NCBI GenBank assembly: GCA_949282305.1
Contig: CASDPB010000128.1
Span: forward strand, 1-51,884
Length of the DNA: 51,884 bases
Reading direction: 5' to 3'
Source of the DNA: an uncultured Lentisphaeria bacterium
Lineage (GTDB): Bacteria; Verrucomicrobiota; Lentisphaeria; Victivallales; UBA1829
Shown: positions 33,667 through 42,565 of the stretch, one piece after another
How positions within the stretch are numbered: position 1 is the stretch's first letter
Layout: each line of letters opens with the position of its first letter
Position numbers and translations under genes: made by a program
Notes under the pieces: model-generated
What the model was told of the DNA's origin: nothing
The model's database searches: none
Seen by the model: the letters and a program-made list of their open reading frames with translations, nothing else

Positions 33667-34989
33667 ATGGCTCTGCTGCTGGGCATTGACATGGGAACAA
33701 CCAAAAGTGCCTGTGTGATTGTCGATTCGGATCGGCGCACCCTGCTGGCATGTGAAAGTATGGCGCATCAGGCTGCCGCGGGCGGTGGAATTCAGGATGC
33801 TCGTCGCCATGTCGAGGTTGTCCGTCGGCTGATCGGCAGACTGCCGGAATCGCTGCGCGGGGAGGTGAAGTGTGTCGGGGTTGCGGGACAGATGCACGGA
33901 GTCGTTTTATGGTCGCGTCATGCGGTGTCACCGCTCTTCACCTGGCAAAGTGTGACGCGGGACCTGGAACATTTTCAAACGGTTGCTCCGGATTTGCGGC
34001 ACGGTTTTGGCGTCGCGACCTTGGCGCAGCTGGCGTCGGAGCGGAAACTTGACGCTTACGAGTATGCGGGAACGATTCATGATTACCTTGTCTGGCAGCT
34101 GACCGGATGCCCGGGGAAGCCTGTCATGGACTACAGTGACGCGGCGAGCTGGGGGACGTATCGTCTGCGGGAGAATTGCTTCGACGGGGCATCGTGGGCG
34201 CGGCTTGGCATTCCGGAGCGTCTGATGCCGCAGGTGGTGCCGGTCTGCAGCAATGCCGGAGTGGTCGCCGGTGCCTGGGGGATTCCCCGCGGGATTCCAG
34301 TGATGGCTGCTGTCGGTGACAACCAGGCAAGTGTTGCCGCGACTGCGGAAGACCCCTCGGATGAAATTTATCTGACGCTCGGCACAGGTGCGCAGCTTTC
34401 CATTGTGGCGGACCGGCTGGCGGAGCAGGTGGAGTGCCGTCCGTATCTGGATGGAAAATATCTTGCCGTGGGGACTCCTCTGTGCGGCGGCGCCGCCTGG
34501 GCATGGCTTCAGCAGCATGTGAAAGCATGGCTGAACGCGCTGGGATGTGCCCCCATTCCGGATGCGGAGCTTTACGACCGGATCGACGCGCTGGCTGCGG
34601 CGGCGCTGCAGGACGATGACTTGCCGGCAGTGCATCCTCATTTCCTCGGGGAGCGCTCTGATCCCGGAAAGCGCGGCGTCATCGAACATCTGACTCTGAC
34701 GAACTTTACTCCGGGAAAGTTTGCCGCCGCCCTGGCGATCGGAATTGTCGAAAATCTGCAGGGGATGCTGCCCCGGGAGTTATGGCAGGATCGCAAGCGT
34801 CTGCTGGTTTCCGGCAATGCCATCCGGAAAACCAGGGCTCTGCAGGCGGCATGTGTCCGGTGTTTCGGAATTGAGCCGATCCCGGTCAGCGGACGGGAGG
34901 AAGCCGCATGCGGTGCCGCGCTGTTAAGCGGAAGATTATTGAAGGAGACCTCGGACGGACGGGAGACGGAAATTACGGAAAAGAATTGA
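33667..34989 (+). CDS. FGGY-family carbohydrate kinase
   Basis: A 440-residue sugar kinase. The first phosphate loop LLGIDMGTTKSACVIVD is at residues 4-20, followed by GVAGQMHGVVLW (a phrase seen in sedoheptulokinase-like and xylulokinase-like members), the central AVGDNQASVAATAEDP...LTLGTGAQLS, and a C-terminal GGAAWAW/LVSGNAIRKT region. It should phosphorylate a pentulose, heptulose or polyol; specificity cannot be read. The ATG at 33667 has GGAGAGG six bases upstream. First gene of the rightward operon with a glycyl radical enzyme and an isomerase. Confidence 0.9.
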   Translation: MALLLGIDMGTTKSACVIVDSDRRTLLACESMAHQAAAGGGIQDARRHVEVVRRLIGRLPESLRGEVKCVGVAGQMHGVVLWSRHAVSPLFTWQSVTRDLEHFQTVAPDLRHGFGVATLAQLASERKLDAYEYAGTIHDYLVWQLTGCPGKPVMDYSDAASWGTYRLRENCFDGASWARLGIPERLMPQVVPVCSNAGVVAGAWGIPRGIPVMAAVGDNQASVAATAEDPSDEIYLTLGTGAQLSIVADRLAEQVECRPYLDGKYLAVGTPLCGGAAWAWLQQHVKAWLNALGCAPIPDAELYDRIDALAAAALQDDDLPAVHPHFLGERSDPGKRGVIEHLTLTNFTPGKFAAALAIGIVENLQGMLPRELWQDRKRLLVSGNAIRKTRALQAACVRCFGIEPIPVSGREEAACGAALLSGRLLKETSDGRETEITEKN

Positions 34990-35005
34990 AGTCGCCTGAG
35001 ATGGA

Positions 35006-35026
35006 TTGACCGGTGAACACCGGAGA
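35006..35026. promoter_or_regulatory. Inverted repeat before the activase gene, similar to one before the kinase
   Basis: TTGACCGGTGAACACCGG then AGA, with arms CCGGTG/CACCGG (35010-35023). The shared outer parts with 33537-33558 suggest a common operator for one of the two GntR proteins, but CCGGA is frequent in this DNA, so chance is a real alternative. Confidence 0.35.
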
Positions 35027-35069
35027 CTGCCGGGGAAATGTTGAACTGCATAAACACTGTGTTTGAACT

Positions 35070-35927
35070 ATGAGAATATTTGCACAAGGCTGGAGTGATA
35101 ATAAAGATGCGCCGGGACAGCGTTGGATTGTCTATCTGAAAGGATGCAATTTCCGCTGTCTGTATTGCGGCAATCCTGAGAGTATGCGTTCAGAACCGGA
35201 AGTGATGTTTTACCGCGACCGGGTAAAGGCTGTCGCCCCGGAGCAGTGCTGCAGCCATGCCATGGAGTGCGCTTCCTGCAGGACTTTCGAGTGCGTGAAG
35301 AAGTGGAGGCATCCCGCATTTGAACTGGCGGGGGAGGAGATGCCGGCAGCCGTGCTGGCGGAAAAAGCGCAGCGGATGCGACATATGATTGACGGTGTGA
35401 CTTTTGGCGGGGGCGAACCTACTTTGCAGATCCATGAGCTTCTGGAGGTGCTGACGGCGCTTCGGAACCTGGGAATCAACTCCGCGGTCGAGAGCAACGC
35501 CGGAACCGAAACATATGCAGACATCATAGGGAAGGTGGATTATCTGATTTCGGATCTGAAGGCAGGAACCTGCGGCGGATACCGGCGTCTGACCGGGTCA
35601 GGCGATGAAACCGTGCGGCGCAACTTGACTCTGGCTGCGCGGAAACAGCGGGAACTCCTGATCCGGATTCCGCTGATTCCGGGTTACAACATGCAGGATG
35701 AGGAACTGGAGGCCATGCGGGATTTTCTTGCGGGACTGCGCCGTTTCCGCGAGGAGTTGAAAGTTCAGACCTTGCGGCTTCATCATGCAGGCGCGGTAAA
35801 ATACCGGGCGTTGCGCCGTCCGTACGCATTGGAAGGTGTGGAACCGCCGTCGCCGGAGCAGCAGAAAAAGTTTGACCGGATGTTGGCGGATGCCGGGCTC
35901 ACGGTATTGGATTTTCATCAAAGTTGA
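35070..35927 (+). CDS. Radical SAM glycyl-radical-enzyme activating enzyme
   Basis: A 285-residue activase that should use a [4Fe-4S] cluster and S-adenosylmethionine to install the glycyl radical on the enzyme encoded next. The cluster motif is C26-x3-C30-x2-C33 (GCNFRCLYC). A short Cys-rich insert (residues 60-75: CCSHAMECASCRTFEC) may bind one auxiliary cluster, fewer cysteines than the eight-Cys insert of many relatives. GVTFGGGEPTLQ and ISDLKAG are the glycine-rich and DxK motifs of the family. There is little ribosome binding site before the ATG. The gene ends 33 bp before the glycyl radical enzyme. Confidence 0.92.
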   Translation: MRIFAQGWSDNKDAPGQRWIVYLKGCNFRCLYCGNPESMRSEPEVMFYRDRVKAVAPEQCCSHAMECASCRTFECVKKWRHPAFELAGEEMPAAVLAEKAQRMRHMIDGVTFGGGEPTLQIHELLEVLTALRNLGINSAVESNAGTETYADIIGKVDYLISDLKAGTCGGYRRLTGSGDETVRRNLTLAARKQRELLIRIPLIPGYNMQDEELEAMRDFLAGLRRFREELKVQTLRLHHAGAVKYRALRRPYALEGVEPPSPEQQKKFDRMLADAGLTVLDFHQS

Positions 35928-35960
35928 CATAATGAAATCTTTAAGGGAAAGAGAGGGACG

Positions 35961-38279
35961 ATGAAGAACAATATTTATCAGGCGGGCGTGGAGAAGCTGC
36001 GCCGGTACAAGCAGAACCAGAAGGTGGTCAACACCTGGTTCTATGTGCAGGAACATAAGAAACAGATCATTGAGTCAATGCGCCGCGAAGGGAAGGTTGT
36101 CGAATCTCCTGCGGGGCAGGCGGAAATTCTGTGCCGTCTGACGGAGGTCATTCCGGTTGAGATTCCTCCGGGAAGTGTTTTTGCCGGTTCACAGGATGTG
36201 GCGTTTTCTCCCTCCTATGCGTTGATTAATCCGGCGTTCAAAGTGGAGACCTTTGAAGGATATTGCGACCCGTGCGCGATCTATGATGATGTTGTGCTCA
36301 CCGGCGACCTGACGCGGGAACGGGTTGACGCGGTGCGCGTCTTTTTTGAAAATGACGGTTATACAAAAGACCTGTATGCCCATTACAGGAGATTTCAGAC
36401 GGAAACCTGCGAAGTCGCATTTTTTATGGAGCCGGTGACGGGGCATACCATTCCTGATGTCCGTCCGTTTCTGGCGAAAGGAGTCGCGGCGATTCAGGCT
36501 GAAACCCGCGGTGAATACGGCGCTTCCATGCGCTGCGCTCTGAATGCGGTTCTGATTTTAGCGGAACGTTACCGCAAATTGGCGCTGGCGCAGGCAGCCG
36601 AGGCGGAGGATGCGGAGGAAAAACAGCGTCTGACGGAGATGGCGGCACGTCTGGAACGGGTTCCGCTGGAAGGAGCCGAAACACTGCCGGAAGCAATGCA
36701 GAGCTTTATCCTGCTGTGGGAGATCATGGTGCTGGAGCAGGCGCCGAACCCCTATGCGTTTTCCGTGGGCAATATGGACCGTATCTTTGCGCCGTATCTG
36801 GGAGATACTCCGTATGAGGATGCGGTTGCCTATTTCCGGCATGTACTGGCGTTCTTTATCGTGGGCAGCCGCGGCTGGGCGATTTCCCAGAATATCATGG
36901 TGGGAGGCAGGGACACGGCGCATCATGATCTGAGCTCTCCTGCAACCGATGCCGTTCTGGATGCGTTTTTTGCCAGCAATGATCCGCAGCCGGCGCTGTC
37001 CGCCAAAATTCACGCGGACACCCCCGATGTGTTTTTCGAGAAGCTTGGCCGTTTTTTTGCGACGCCCGGGCATTCTACGCCGTCGTTGTTCAATGATGAT
37101 TCAATGTTTGCCATGCTGCGGCAATGCGGAATCGCGGAAGAAGATTTGCCGGATTATTCGATTGCCGGCTGCCAGGAGCCGCTGATTATGGGCAAGAGCT
37201 CCTTGAACACCACCAACACCTGGCTGAATTTGGGGAAGATTCTCGAATTGACCTTGAATGACGGGCATTCCCTGCTGTCTGGCAGGAAACTGGCTCCGGG
37301 ATGGAGTGAATTCGGCTATGCCGATATTACCGCGGTGTATGCCGATCTGGAAAATGCCTTTTACAAAATGCTGGATCACTTTCTCAGCCGGATGGAACAG
37401 GCGGGGAACGGCTGTACTGAAATTCTGGGCAAATACAAGCCGGTGCCGTTCACCTCGGCGATGCACGACAGTTTGTATACAAACCGTGATTTACGCGATC
37501 CGGCGCATCCGGGAGTCCGCTATAACGGCAGCGGCTGCCTGATCCACGGACTTGGAGTTGTGGCGGATTCGCTGAACGCGGTAAAAGCCGCGCTTCCGCT
37601 GTTCGGAGCCGAAAAAATACGCAAGGCACTTCAGGCGGACTTCAAAGGATACGAGGATGTGCAGGAGTTTCTGGACCAGGTGGAGAAATACGGCAATGAC
37701 ATTGCAGAAGCGGATGCCGCCGCAATCCGCATCGCTGAAACGGTCAGCGCAAAAGTCACGGCTCTGCGCAATTCCGCCGGCAATCCTTATCTGGCGGACT
37801 TTTCCACTCCCAGCACCCATCTGCTGTACGGATACTGGGTCGGTGCCACGCCGGACGGCCGCCATGCGCGTAAAATGCTGGGGTATGGAGTGGATCCGCG
37901 GCCCGAAGCAACCCGCGCTCAGCTGCAGAGCCGGATTTTGTCGGTGCGCAAACTGCCGTTCCACCGGATGACCGGAGGATATGCTTCCCATATTGGAATT
38001 CCATGTGTGGGGAGCGCTCTGTCCGACCCCGCGGTATGGATGCGCGACCGGGTGATCCGGCCGCTGTTCCACCGCGGAGACTCCGAGGAGGCGCCGTATT
38101 ATGTCTACTTCAATCTGGACAGCACCGAACATCTGCGCAAGATTTTGAAGGATCCGAAGACCTACGCCCCGAGCGGCGTTTACATCATGCGGATCCACGG
38201 CACGTTCGTAAACTTCCTGGATTTGTCCCCGGCGATTCAGGAGGATATTATTCAACGGCTGGAGGCCAGCGCCGTATGA
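35961..38279 (+). CDS. Glycyl radical enzyme of unknown substrate (PFL-like, dehydratase/lyase type)
   Basis: A 772-residue glycyl radical enzyme. The active-site loop GCQEP carries the thiyl Cys404 and a Glu406 of the kind used as general base in dehydratase-type members. The radical glycine is Gly747 in MRIHGTFVNF, 25 residues from the end as usual, but the normal RVxGY sequence is altered. The preceding C-terminal segment (DGRHARKMLGYGVDPRPE) also departs from PFL, glycerol dehydratase and choline lyase patterns. Placed between a sugar kinase and a hexose-phosphate-isomerase homologue, it probably acts on a sugar, polyol or sugar acid. I would not name a reaction. RBS AAAGAGAGGG before the ATG. 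Confidence 0.9.
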   Translation: MKNNIYQAGVEKLRRYKQNQKVVNTWFYVQEHKKQIIESMRREGKVVESPAGQAEILCRLTEVIPVEIPPGSVFAGSQDVAFSPSYALINPAFKVETFEGYCDPCAIYDDVVLTGDLTRERVDAVRVFFENDGYTKDLYAHYRRFQTETCEVAFFMEPVTGHTIPDVRPFLAKGVAAIQAETRGEYGASMRCALNAVLILAERYRKLALAQAAEAEDAEEKQRLTEMAARLERVPLEGAETLPEAMQSFILLWEIMVLEQAPNPYAFSVGNMDRIFAPYLGDTPYEDAVAYFRHVLAFFIVGSRGWAISQNIMVGGRDTAHHDLSSPATDAVLDAFFASNDPQPALSAKIHADTPDVFFEKLGRFFATPGHSTPSLFNDDSMFAMLRQCGIAEEDLPDYSIAGCQEPLIMGKSSLNTTNTWLNLGKILELTLNDGHSLLSGRKLAPGWSEFGYADITAVYADLENAFYKMLDHFLSRMEQAGNGCTEILGKYKPVPFTSAMHDSLYTNRDLRDPAHPGVRYNGSGCLIHGLGVVADSLNAVKAALPLFGAEKIRKALQADFKGYEDVQEFLDQVEKYGNDIAEADAAAIRIAETVSAKVTALRNSAGNPYLADFSTPSTHLLYGYWVGATPDGRHARKMLGYGVDPRPEATRAQLQSRILSVRKLPFHRMTGGYASHIGIPCVGSALSDPAVWMRDRVIRPLFHRGDSEEAPYYVYFNLDSTEHLRKILKDPKTYAPSGVYIMRIHGTFVNFLDLSPAIQEDIIQRLEASAV

Positions 38280-39268
38280 GGGAGGAAGACGGCAGCAAGA
38301 CTGTTGCTTTCCAAAGCCGGATTTTCAAGGAGATCCTGTACGGCAATTATGCACCCGGCGACCGTCTGCCGGGCGAGCGGGAAACCGCCGAGGCGTGCGG
38401 CATCAGCCGCATTACCGTGCGCCGCGCTTATGAAAAATTGGAAAAGAGCGGAATTCTGGAACGGCGGCAGGGCAGCGGCACTTATGTTGCGCAGCATCAT
38501 GGAGCGAATCGGAATTCCGGGAATCTGATCGCCCTGCTGAGCAGTGTCGGCGAGCTGTTTTCCCTGGACTTCATCCGTGCCATGGAAAAAGAGGTTTCCG
38601 CGCATGGCGATTTGCTGGTGCTGCGCCTGACGGATGATTCTCCGGAACTGGAAGAGGCCGCAGCGATTGAGCTGGTCGGGAATGGCGTCAACAATTTGGT
38701 GATTTGGCCTTCCGGCCGGGGATTCCGTGCGGAAACTTTTGCCCGGCTGCGGGTTCTGGGAACGAATATGGTTTTTTTCGACCGCATGATTCCGGGAGAT
38801 TATGCCGATTACGTGGGACTGGACAACCGGGACGCCTTGAAGCAGTTGTTTCTGCGGGCGGGAAATGTCCGTTCTCCGCTTTTCATCAGCCATGCGGAGG
38901 CGGCGCATGATTCGGATCACGCCAGAGAATCTGCGTTTGAGTATGAGTGCCAGCTTCGGAATATTGCCGGAACTGTGCTGCGTGTCTCTCCGGAAGAACC
39001 GCTCAGACTGCCTCCGGAGATCCTGGAAAAAGCGGACGTGATTTTCGCCGTGAATGATGCGATGGCTCTTCGGGTGCTTCCGTTTGCCGGAGAGAAAACA
39101 GTTTTTGGAATTGACGGTCTGAGCCGTGAGATTGTCAGCTACCGGCAGCCGATGCGGCTGCTGGCGCAGAAGGTAATAAAATTATTGTACAAACAGCGTG
39201 ACGGCGCGGGTGAGTGGCGCCCCGCTAAAGTGTTCATCAAAGGAGAAATCTGTGAAAAATTATCATGA
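38276..39268 (+). CDS. GntR-family regulator with LacI-like sensor domain
   Basis: A 330-residue regulator. The ATG overlaps the stop of the glycyl radical enzyme gene (ATGA), so translation is coupled. The winged helix spans about residues 8-72 (FKEILYGNYAPGDRLPGERE, ISRITVRRAYEKLEKSGILE, GSGTYV), followed by a periplasmic-binding-protein-like sensor (LIALLSSVGELFSLDFIRAM ... NMVFFDRMIPGDYADYVGLD ... VIFAVNDAMALRVLPF). Being embedded in the operon, it probably measures an internal sugar or pathway intermediate and adjusts the same transcript. It is a different lineage from the GntR protein at 32172. Confidence 0.9.
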   Translation: MREEDGSKTVAFQSRIFKEILYGNYAPGDRLPGERETAEACGISRITVRRAYEKLEKSGILERRQGSGTYVAQHHGANRNSGNLIALLSSVGELFSLDFIRAMEKEVSAHGDLLVLRLTDDSPELEEAAAIELVGNGVNNLVIWPSGRGFRAETFARLRVLGTNMVFFDRMIPGDYADYVGLDNRDALKQLFLRAGNVRSPLFISHAEAAHDSDHARESAFEYECQLRNIAGTVLRVSPEEPLRLPPEILEKADVIFAVNDAMALRVLPFAGEKTVFGIDGLSREIVSYRQPMRLLAQKVIKLLYKQRDGAGEWRPAKVFIKGEICEKLS

Positions 39269-40307
39269 CCCTCTGTTTTTCCAGCCCAATCGTGTCTGGC
39301 GCTGTTATCTGGGCGGAAGATTGCTGAGCAGGATGATGGGAGAAAAAGAAGAAGCGGATTCCCTGTTTCCGGAAAACTGGCTGGGTTCCGTGACTCCCGC
39401 CAGAAACGGCGTGCATCAGACTTCGGAGCAGGAGGGCATTTCCCGTCTGCGCTCCGGAGAACTGTTGTCCGATCTGCTGCGGAAGGATGGAAAGACGATT
39501 CTGGGCAAGGACAGGAGTGAGCTTGGCGTGTTGTGCAAATTCCTGGATTCCGCCGTCCGGCTCCCGTTTCAATGTCATCCGGACCGGGATTTTGCCCGTA
39601 AATACTGTCAAAGCGAATATGGAAAGACCGAGAGCTGGTTTATTCTTGACACGAGGCAGGTGAATGGTGAGGATCCCTACATCATGCTGGGATTCAAGCC
39701 CGGCATTGATCGCGGGGCGTTCCGGCAGGCGGTATTGGAACAGGATATTCCGCAAGTGCTGTCGATGATGCACAAAATCAAAGTCAAACCGGGGGATAAT
39801 TTTTTCATTCCCGGACGGCTGCCGCATGCAATCGGAAGCGGGGTGCTGATGCTCGAAGTGCAGGAGCCGACCGATCTGGTGGTGCAGCCGGAACGGAAAA
39901 TCGGAGATATTACGTTGAGTGATTTTGACATGTGGCAGAATTTGACTGTGGAACAGGGACTCGACTGCTTTGAATATCGCGGCCGCACATTGGAGGAGGT
40001 AATGCGGGAATTTGCCGTTCGTCCGGGAAAGAAGAACGGACCGGTTGAGACATTGGTGGATTCCGGATATACGGACTGCTTTCAGGTCGCGGTGATGAAA
40101 CTGCTGCCGGGTGAAACGTATGACTGCCGGTTCTCGTCTGATTGGCAGCTGGCGGTTGTGACAGGCGGCGGAGGAAATGTGACGGCGGCGGAAAAGCAGA
40201 CGGTGCGTCCCGGAGATTGTTTTCTGATTCCGAATCCTGTGCGCAATCTGACTTTCTCTGCCGGAGAAAAGGGACTGGTTGTCTATTTGATCAATGCGGC
40301 ACACTAG
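39252..40307 (+). CDS. Class I mannose-6-phosphate isomerase-like protein
   Basis: A 351-residue zinc cupin isomerase. All metal ligands of class I phosphomannose isomerase are in place: Gln and His in LPFQCHPD, Glu in GKTESWFIL, and the late His in FIPGRLPHAIGSG, followed by LEVQEPTDLV. The start is a GTG at 39252 with AAAGGAG upstream, inside the end of the GntR gene. The family interconverts mannose-6-phosphate and fructose-6-phosphate, but an N-terminal PENWLGSVTPARNG variant and its operon suggest it may act on another sugar phosphate made by the FGGY kinase. Last gene of the rightward operon. Confidence 0.85.
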   Translation: MKNYHDPLFFQPNRVWRCYLGGRLLSRMMGEKEEADSLFPENWLGSVTPARNGVHQTSEQEGISRLRSGELLSDLLRKDGKTILGKDRSELGVLCKFLDSAVRLPFQCHPDRDFARKYCQSEYGKTESWFILDTRQVNGEDPYIMLGFKPGIDRGAFRQAVLEQDIPQVLSMMHKIKVKPGDNFFIPGRLPHAIGSGVLMLEVQEPTDLVVQPERKIGDITLSDFDMWQNLTVEQGLDCFEYRGRTLEEVMREFAVRPGKKNGPVETLVDSGYTDCFQVAVMKLLPGETYDCRFSSDWQLAVVTGGGGNVTAAEKQTVRPGDCFLIPNPVRNLTFSAGEKGLVVYLINAAH

Positions 40308-40350
40308 TTGAGCGCGGAAACATCCGCTTTCTGCTGTGGCAGATGTCTTT

Positions 40351-41148
40351 TCAGTCTTGCGGGGTATGCCGGCGGCGGTATTGCGCCGGTGCGGCTCCGT
40401 AGAGCTTTTTGAAGCGCCGGGAAAAGTGAAAACGGTCTTTGACGCCGATCAGATCGCAGATTTCATCAATGGAGAACGCACGCGATTCCAGCAGCTGCGC
40501 GGCGTAACTGTAGCGCAGCTGGAGCAGATACTGGTATGGCGTGCTTCCGGTGATTTCGCGGAACTGCCGCAGAAAGGCATTGGGCGCCATTCTCACACGG
40601 GCGGCAAGCTGGTCGATGCTGATGTCGTTCCGCATGTTTTCACGCAGATAATCACAGATTGAAGCGATCCGTTTATCGGAATTGAGCTCGGAAAGCGCCT
40701 CCTGGGGAAGCATTGCCATGGCATTGGCGGCGAGTGCGATTGCAAGGAGTTTGACATTGGCGCGGTTGTTGTCCTCTTTGAATTCCAGCATGGGACGCAG
40801 ACGTGAAATCAGGATTTTCATGTCGTCGCTGATCCGGAGTTCGTTGCAGAGGTAGTCGGGATTTCCCGCAAGCTGCGTCATTTCAAAATGCAGATAAAGC
40901 TGAACCGGTTCCCCCGTGCACCATGTTTCAAGATCGCAGTTGGGTGGCAGCAGATAGATATGATCCGGTTTGAGTTCTACCTTGCGGCGCCCGAGATAGA
41001 CCCCCGCTCCGTAATCGTCATGATAATAGAGCCGCCAGTAATGTCCGCCGAGGATCACGGAGTTCCAGAATTTTCCCAGGCGCACGTATCCCACGGAATC
41101 CATGCGGAGCTGAGGGTATTCCAGAATTGAGACATTGGTTTTATTCAT
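40351..41148 (-). CDS. AraC-family transcriptional regulator
   Basis: A 265-residue regulator with an N-terminal cupin-like sensor (HYWRLYYHDDYGAGVYLGRR, IYLLPPNCD) and a C-terminal double helix-turn-helix (ISIDQLAARVRMAPNAFLRQ, then FSIDEICDLIGVKDRFHFSRRFKKLYG). It is divergent from the alpha-L-fucosidase gene. Two exact TTCATAAGAT repeats in the spacer (41165-41174, 41189-41198) are a good candidate binding site, so it probably activates the fucosidase in response to a sugar. The ribosome binding site before the ATG is poor. Confidence 0.9.
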   Translation of the reverse strand: MNKTNVSILEYPQLRMDSVGYVRLGKFWNSVILGGHYWRLYYHDDYGAGVYLGRRKVELKPDHIYLLPPNCDLETWCTGEPVQLYLHFEMTQLAGNPDYLCNELRISDDMKILISRLRPMLEFKEDNNRANVKLLAIALAANAMAMLPQEALSELNSDKRIASICDYLRENMRNDISIDQLAARVRMAPNAFLRQFREITGSTPYQYLLQLRYSYAAQLLESRAFSIDEICDLIGVKDRFHFSRRFKKLYGAAPAQYRRRHTPQD

Positions 41149-41164
41149 ATTTTATCGTGCTTTA

Positions 41165-41208
41165 TTCATAAGATGATTGTTGACTTAGTTCATAAGATAA
41201 CGTATACT
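41165..41208 (+). promoter_or_regulatory. Fucosidase promoter with AraC-type direct repeats
   Basis: TTGACT (41180-41185), a 17-bp spacer and TATACT (41203-41208) form a near-consensus promoter. Two exact TTCATAAGAT repeats flank and enter the -35 region (41165-41174 and 41189-41198, 24 bp apart); a partial third TTCATA lies at 41144-41149. The second repeat lies between the -35 and -10 boxes, so repression is as possible as activation. Confidence 0.65.
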
Positions 41209-41261
41209 TTCCATAGTTGCAAGCCGGAAACGTTCAAAAAACAAAAAAAGGAAAATGGGAA

Positions 41262-42551
41262 ATGGCTGATTTCGGAAAAGGCGACACTGGCTGGTTTACG
41301 CACGACAGGTTCGGGATGTTCATCCACTGGGGGCTCTATTCCATGCCCGGACGGCATGAATGGGTCCGCAATTACGAGGAAATTCCGAACGAGGACTACG
41401 AAAAATATTTTGAGCAGTTCAACCCTGATCTTTTCAATCCGAAGGAATGGGCGAAGGCCGCGCGCGAAGCGGGAATGAAATATTTTGTCGTTACGACGAA
41501 GCACCATGAAGGCTTCTGCATGTGGGATTCAAAATACACGGATTACAAAATCACGAACACGCCGTGCGGACGCGATCTGCTCCGCGAGATTGTCGATGCC
41601 TTCCGCGCCGAAGGGCTCAAGGTCGGTTTTTATCATTCGCTGATTGACTGGCATCACCCCGATTTCACCGTCGATGACGTGCATCCTCTCCGCAACAGGC
41701 CGGACCGTGCGAAACTGAACGAAGGCCGTGACATGGCGCGCTACCGCGAATATCTCCGCAATCAGGTGCACGAACTCCTGACGGAATTCGGGAAAATCAG
41801 CATCATCTGGTTTGATTTCTCGTATCCGCAGTGGGGCAAAGACGGCAAGGGGCATGCCGACTGGGATTCCGAGGGACTCGTCAGGATGATCCGGGAGCTT
41901 CAGCCGGGGATCATGATTAACAACCGTCTCGACCTCCCCGGCGGAGGCGATGTCATCACCCCGGAACAGAACACCCCGGACGAACCCGTGACGGACGAAC
42001 ACGGCTGCCCGGTCGTCTGGGAAGGCTGCCAGACATTCTCCGGTTCATGGGGATACCACCGCGATGAACTGACTTGGAAATCATCCAAGCAGTGCATTGA
42101 TATGCTGATCAATCACGTCTGCCGCAACGGAAACCTGCTGATGAACGTCGGACCGACAAGCCGCGGCTATATTGATTCCCGTGCGATGGAGCGCCTGAAA
42201 GCCTATGCCGAATGGATGAAGTATCATTCCCGTTCCATTTACGGATGCGGCATGGCGGAGGGACTGACTGAACCGCGCGACTGCCGCTATACTTACAATC
42301 GGGAGACAAACCGCCTTTACCTTCACATCATGAACTGGCCGTTCAAGCATATTCATCTGAAGGGACTCTCCGGCAAGGTGAAATACGCGCAGTTCCTCCA
42401 TGACGGCAGTGAAGTGAAAATGCGCGACAGCGCCGAAGTGCAGGTGCATTCCTCACTGAGCAGCAAGACTCCCGCAGGAGCCGTCACGGTCGATCTTCCC
42501 GTAGTGAAGCCGGCAGTGGAAGTTCCTGTGATTGAACTGATTCTGAAATAA
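41262..42551 (+). CDS. GH29 alpha-L-fucosidase, cytoplasmic
   Basis: A 429-residue fucosidase with the GH29 pattern: FTHDRFGMFIHWGLYSMPGR, YFVVTTKHHEGFCMWDS, GFYHSLIDWHHPDF and the nucleophile Asp in IIWFDFSYPQW, followed by WGYHRDE and NLLMNVGPTSRG. No signal peptide, so it should act on imported fucosylated oligosaccharides. The C-terminal beta-sandwich is short. ATG at 41262; AAGG and GGGAA precede it. It is controlled, by inference, by the divergent AraC protein. Confidence 0.94.
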   Translation: MADFGKGDTGWFTHDRFGMFIHWGLYSMPGRHEWVRNYEEIPNEDYEKYFEQFNPDLFNPKEWAKAAREAGMKYFVVTTKHHEGFCMWDSKYTDYKITNTPCGRDLLREIVDAFRAEGLKVGFYHSLIDWHHPDFTVDDVHPLRNRPDRAKLNEGRDMARYREYLRNQVHELLTEFGKISIIWFDFSYPQWGKDGKGHADWDSEGLVRMIRELQPGIMINNRLDLPGGGDVITPEQNTPDEPVTDEHGCPVVWEGCQTFSGSWGYHRDELTWKSSKQCIDMLINHVCRNGNLLMNVGPTSRGYIDSRAMERLKAYAEWMKYHSRSIYGCGMAEGLTEPRDCRYTYNRETNRLYLHIMNWPFKHIHLKGLSGKVKYAQFLHDGSEVKMRDSAEVQVHSSLSSKTPAGAVTVDLPVVKPAVEVPVIELILK

Positions 42552-42565
42552 GCTGATTCCCCCGC

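Noticed and set aside
40314-40327. GCGGA/TCCGC hairpin between the isomerase and AraC genes
   Set aside because: The stem is only 5 bp with no T run, too weak to call a terminator.
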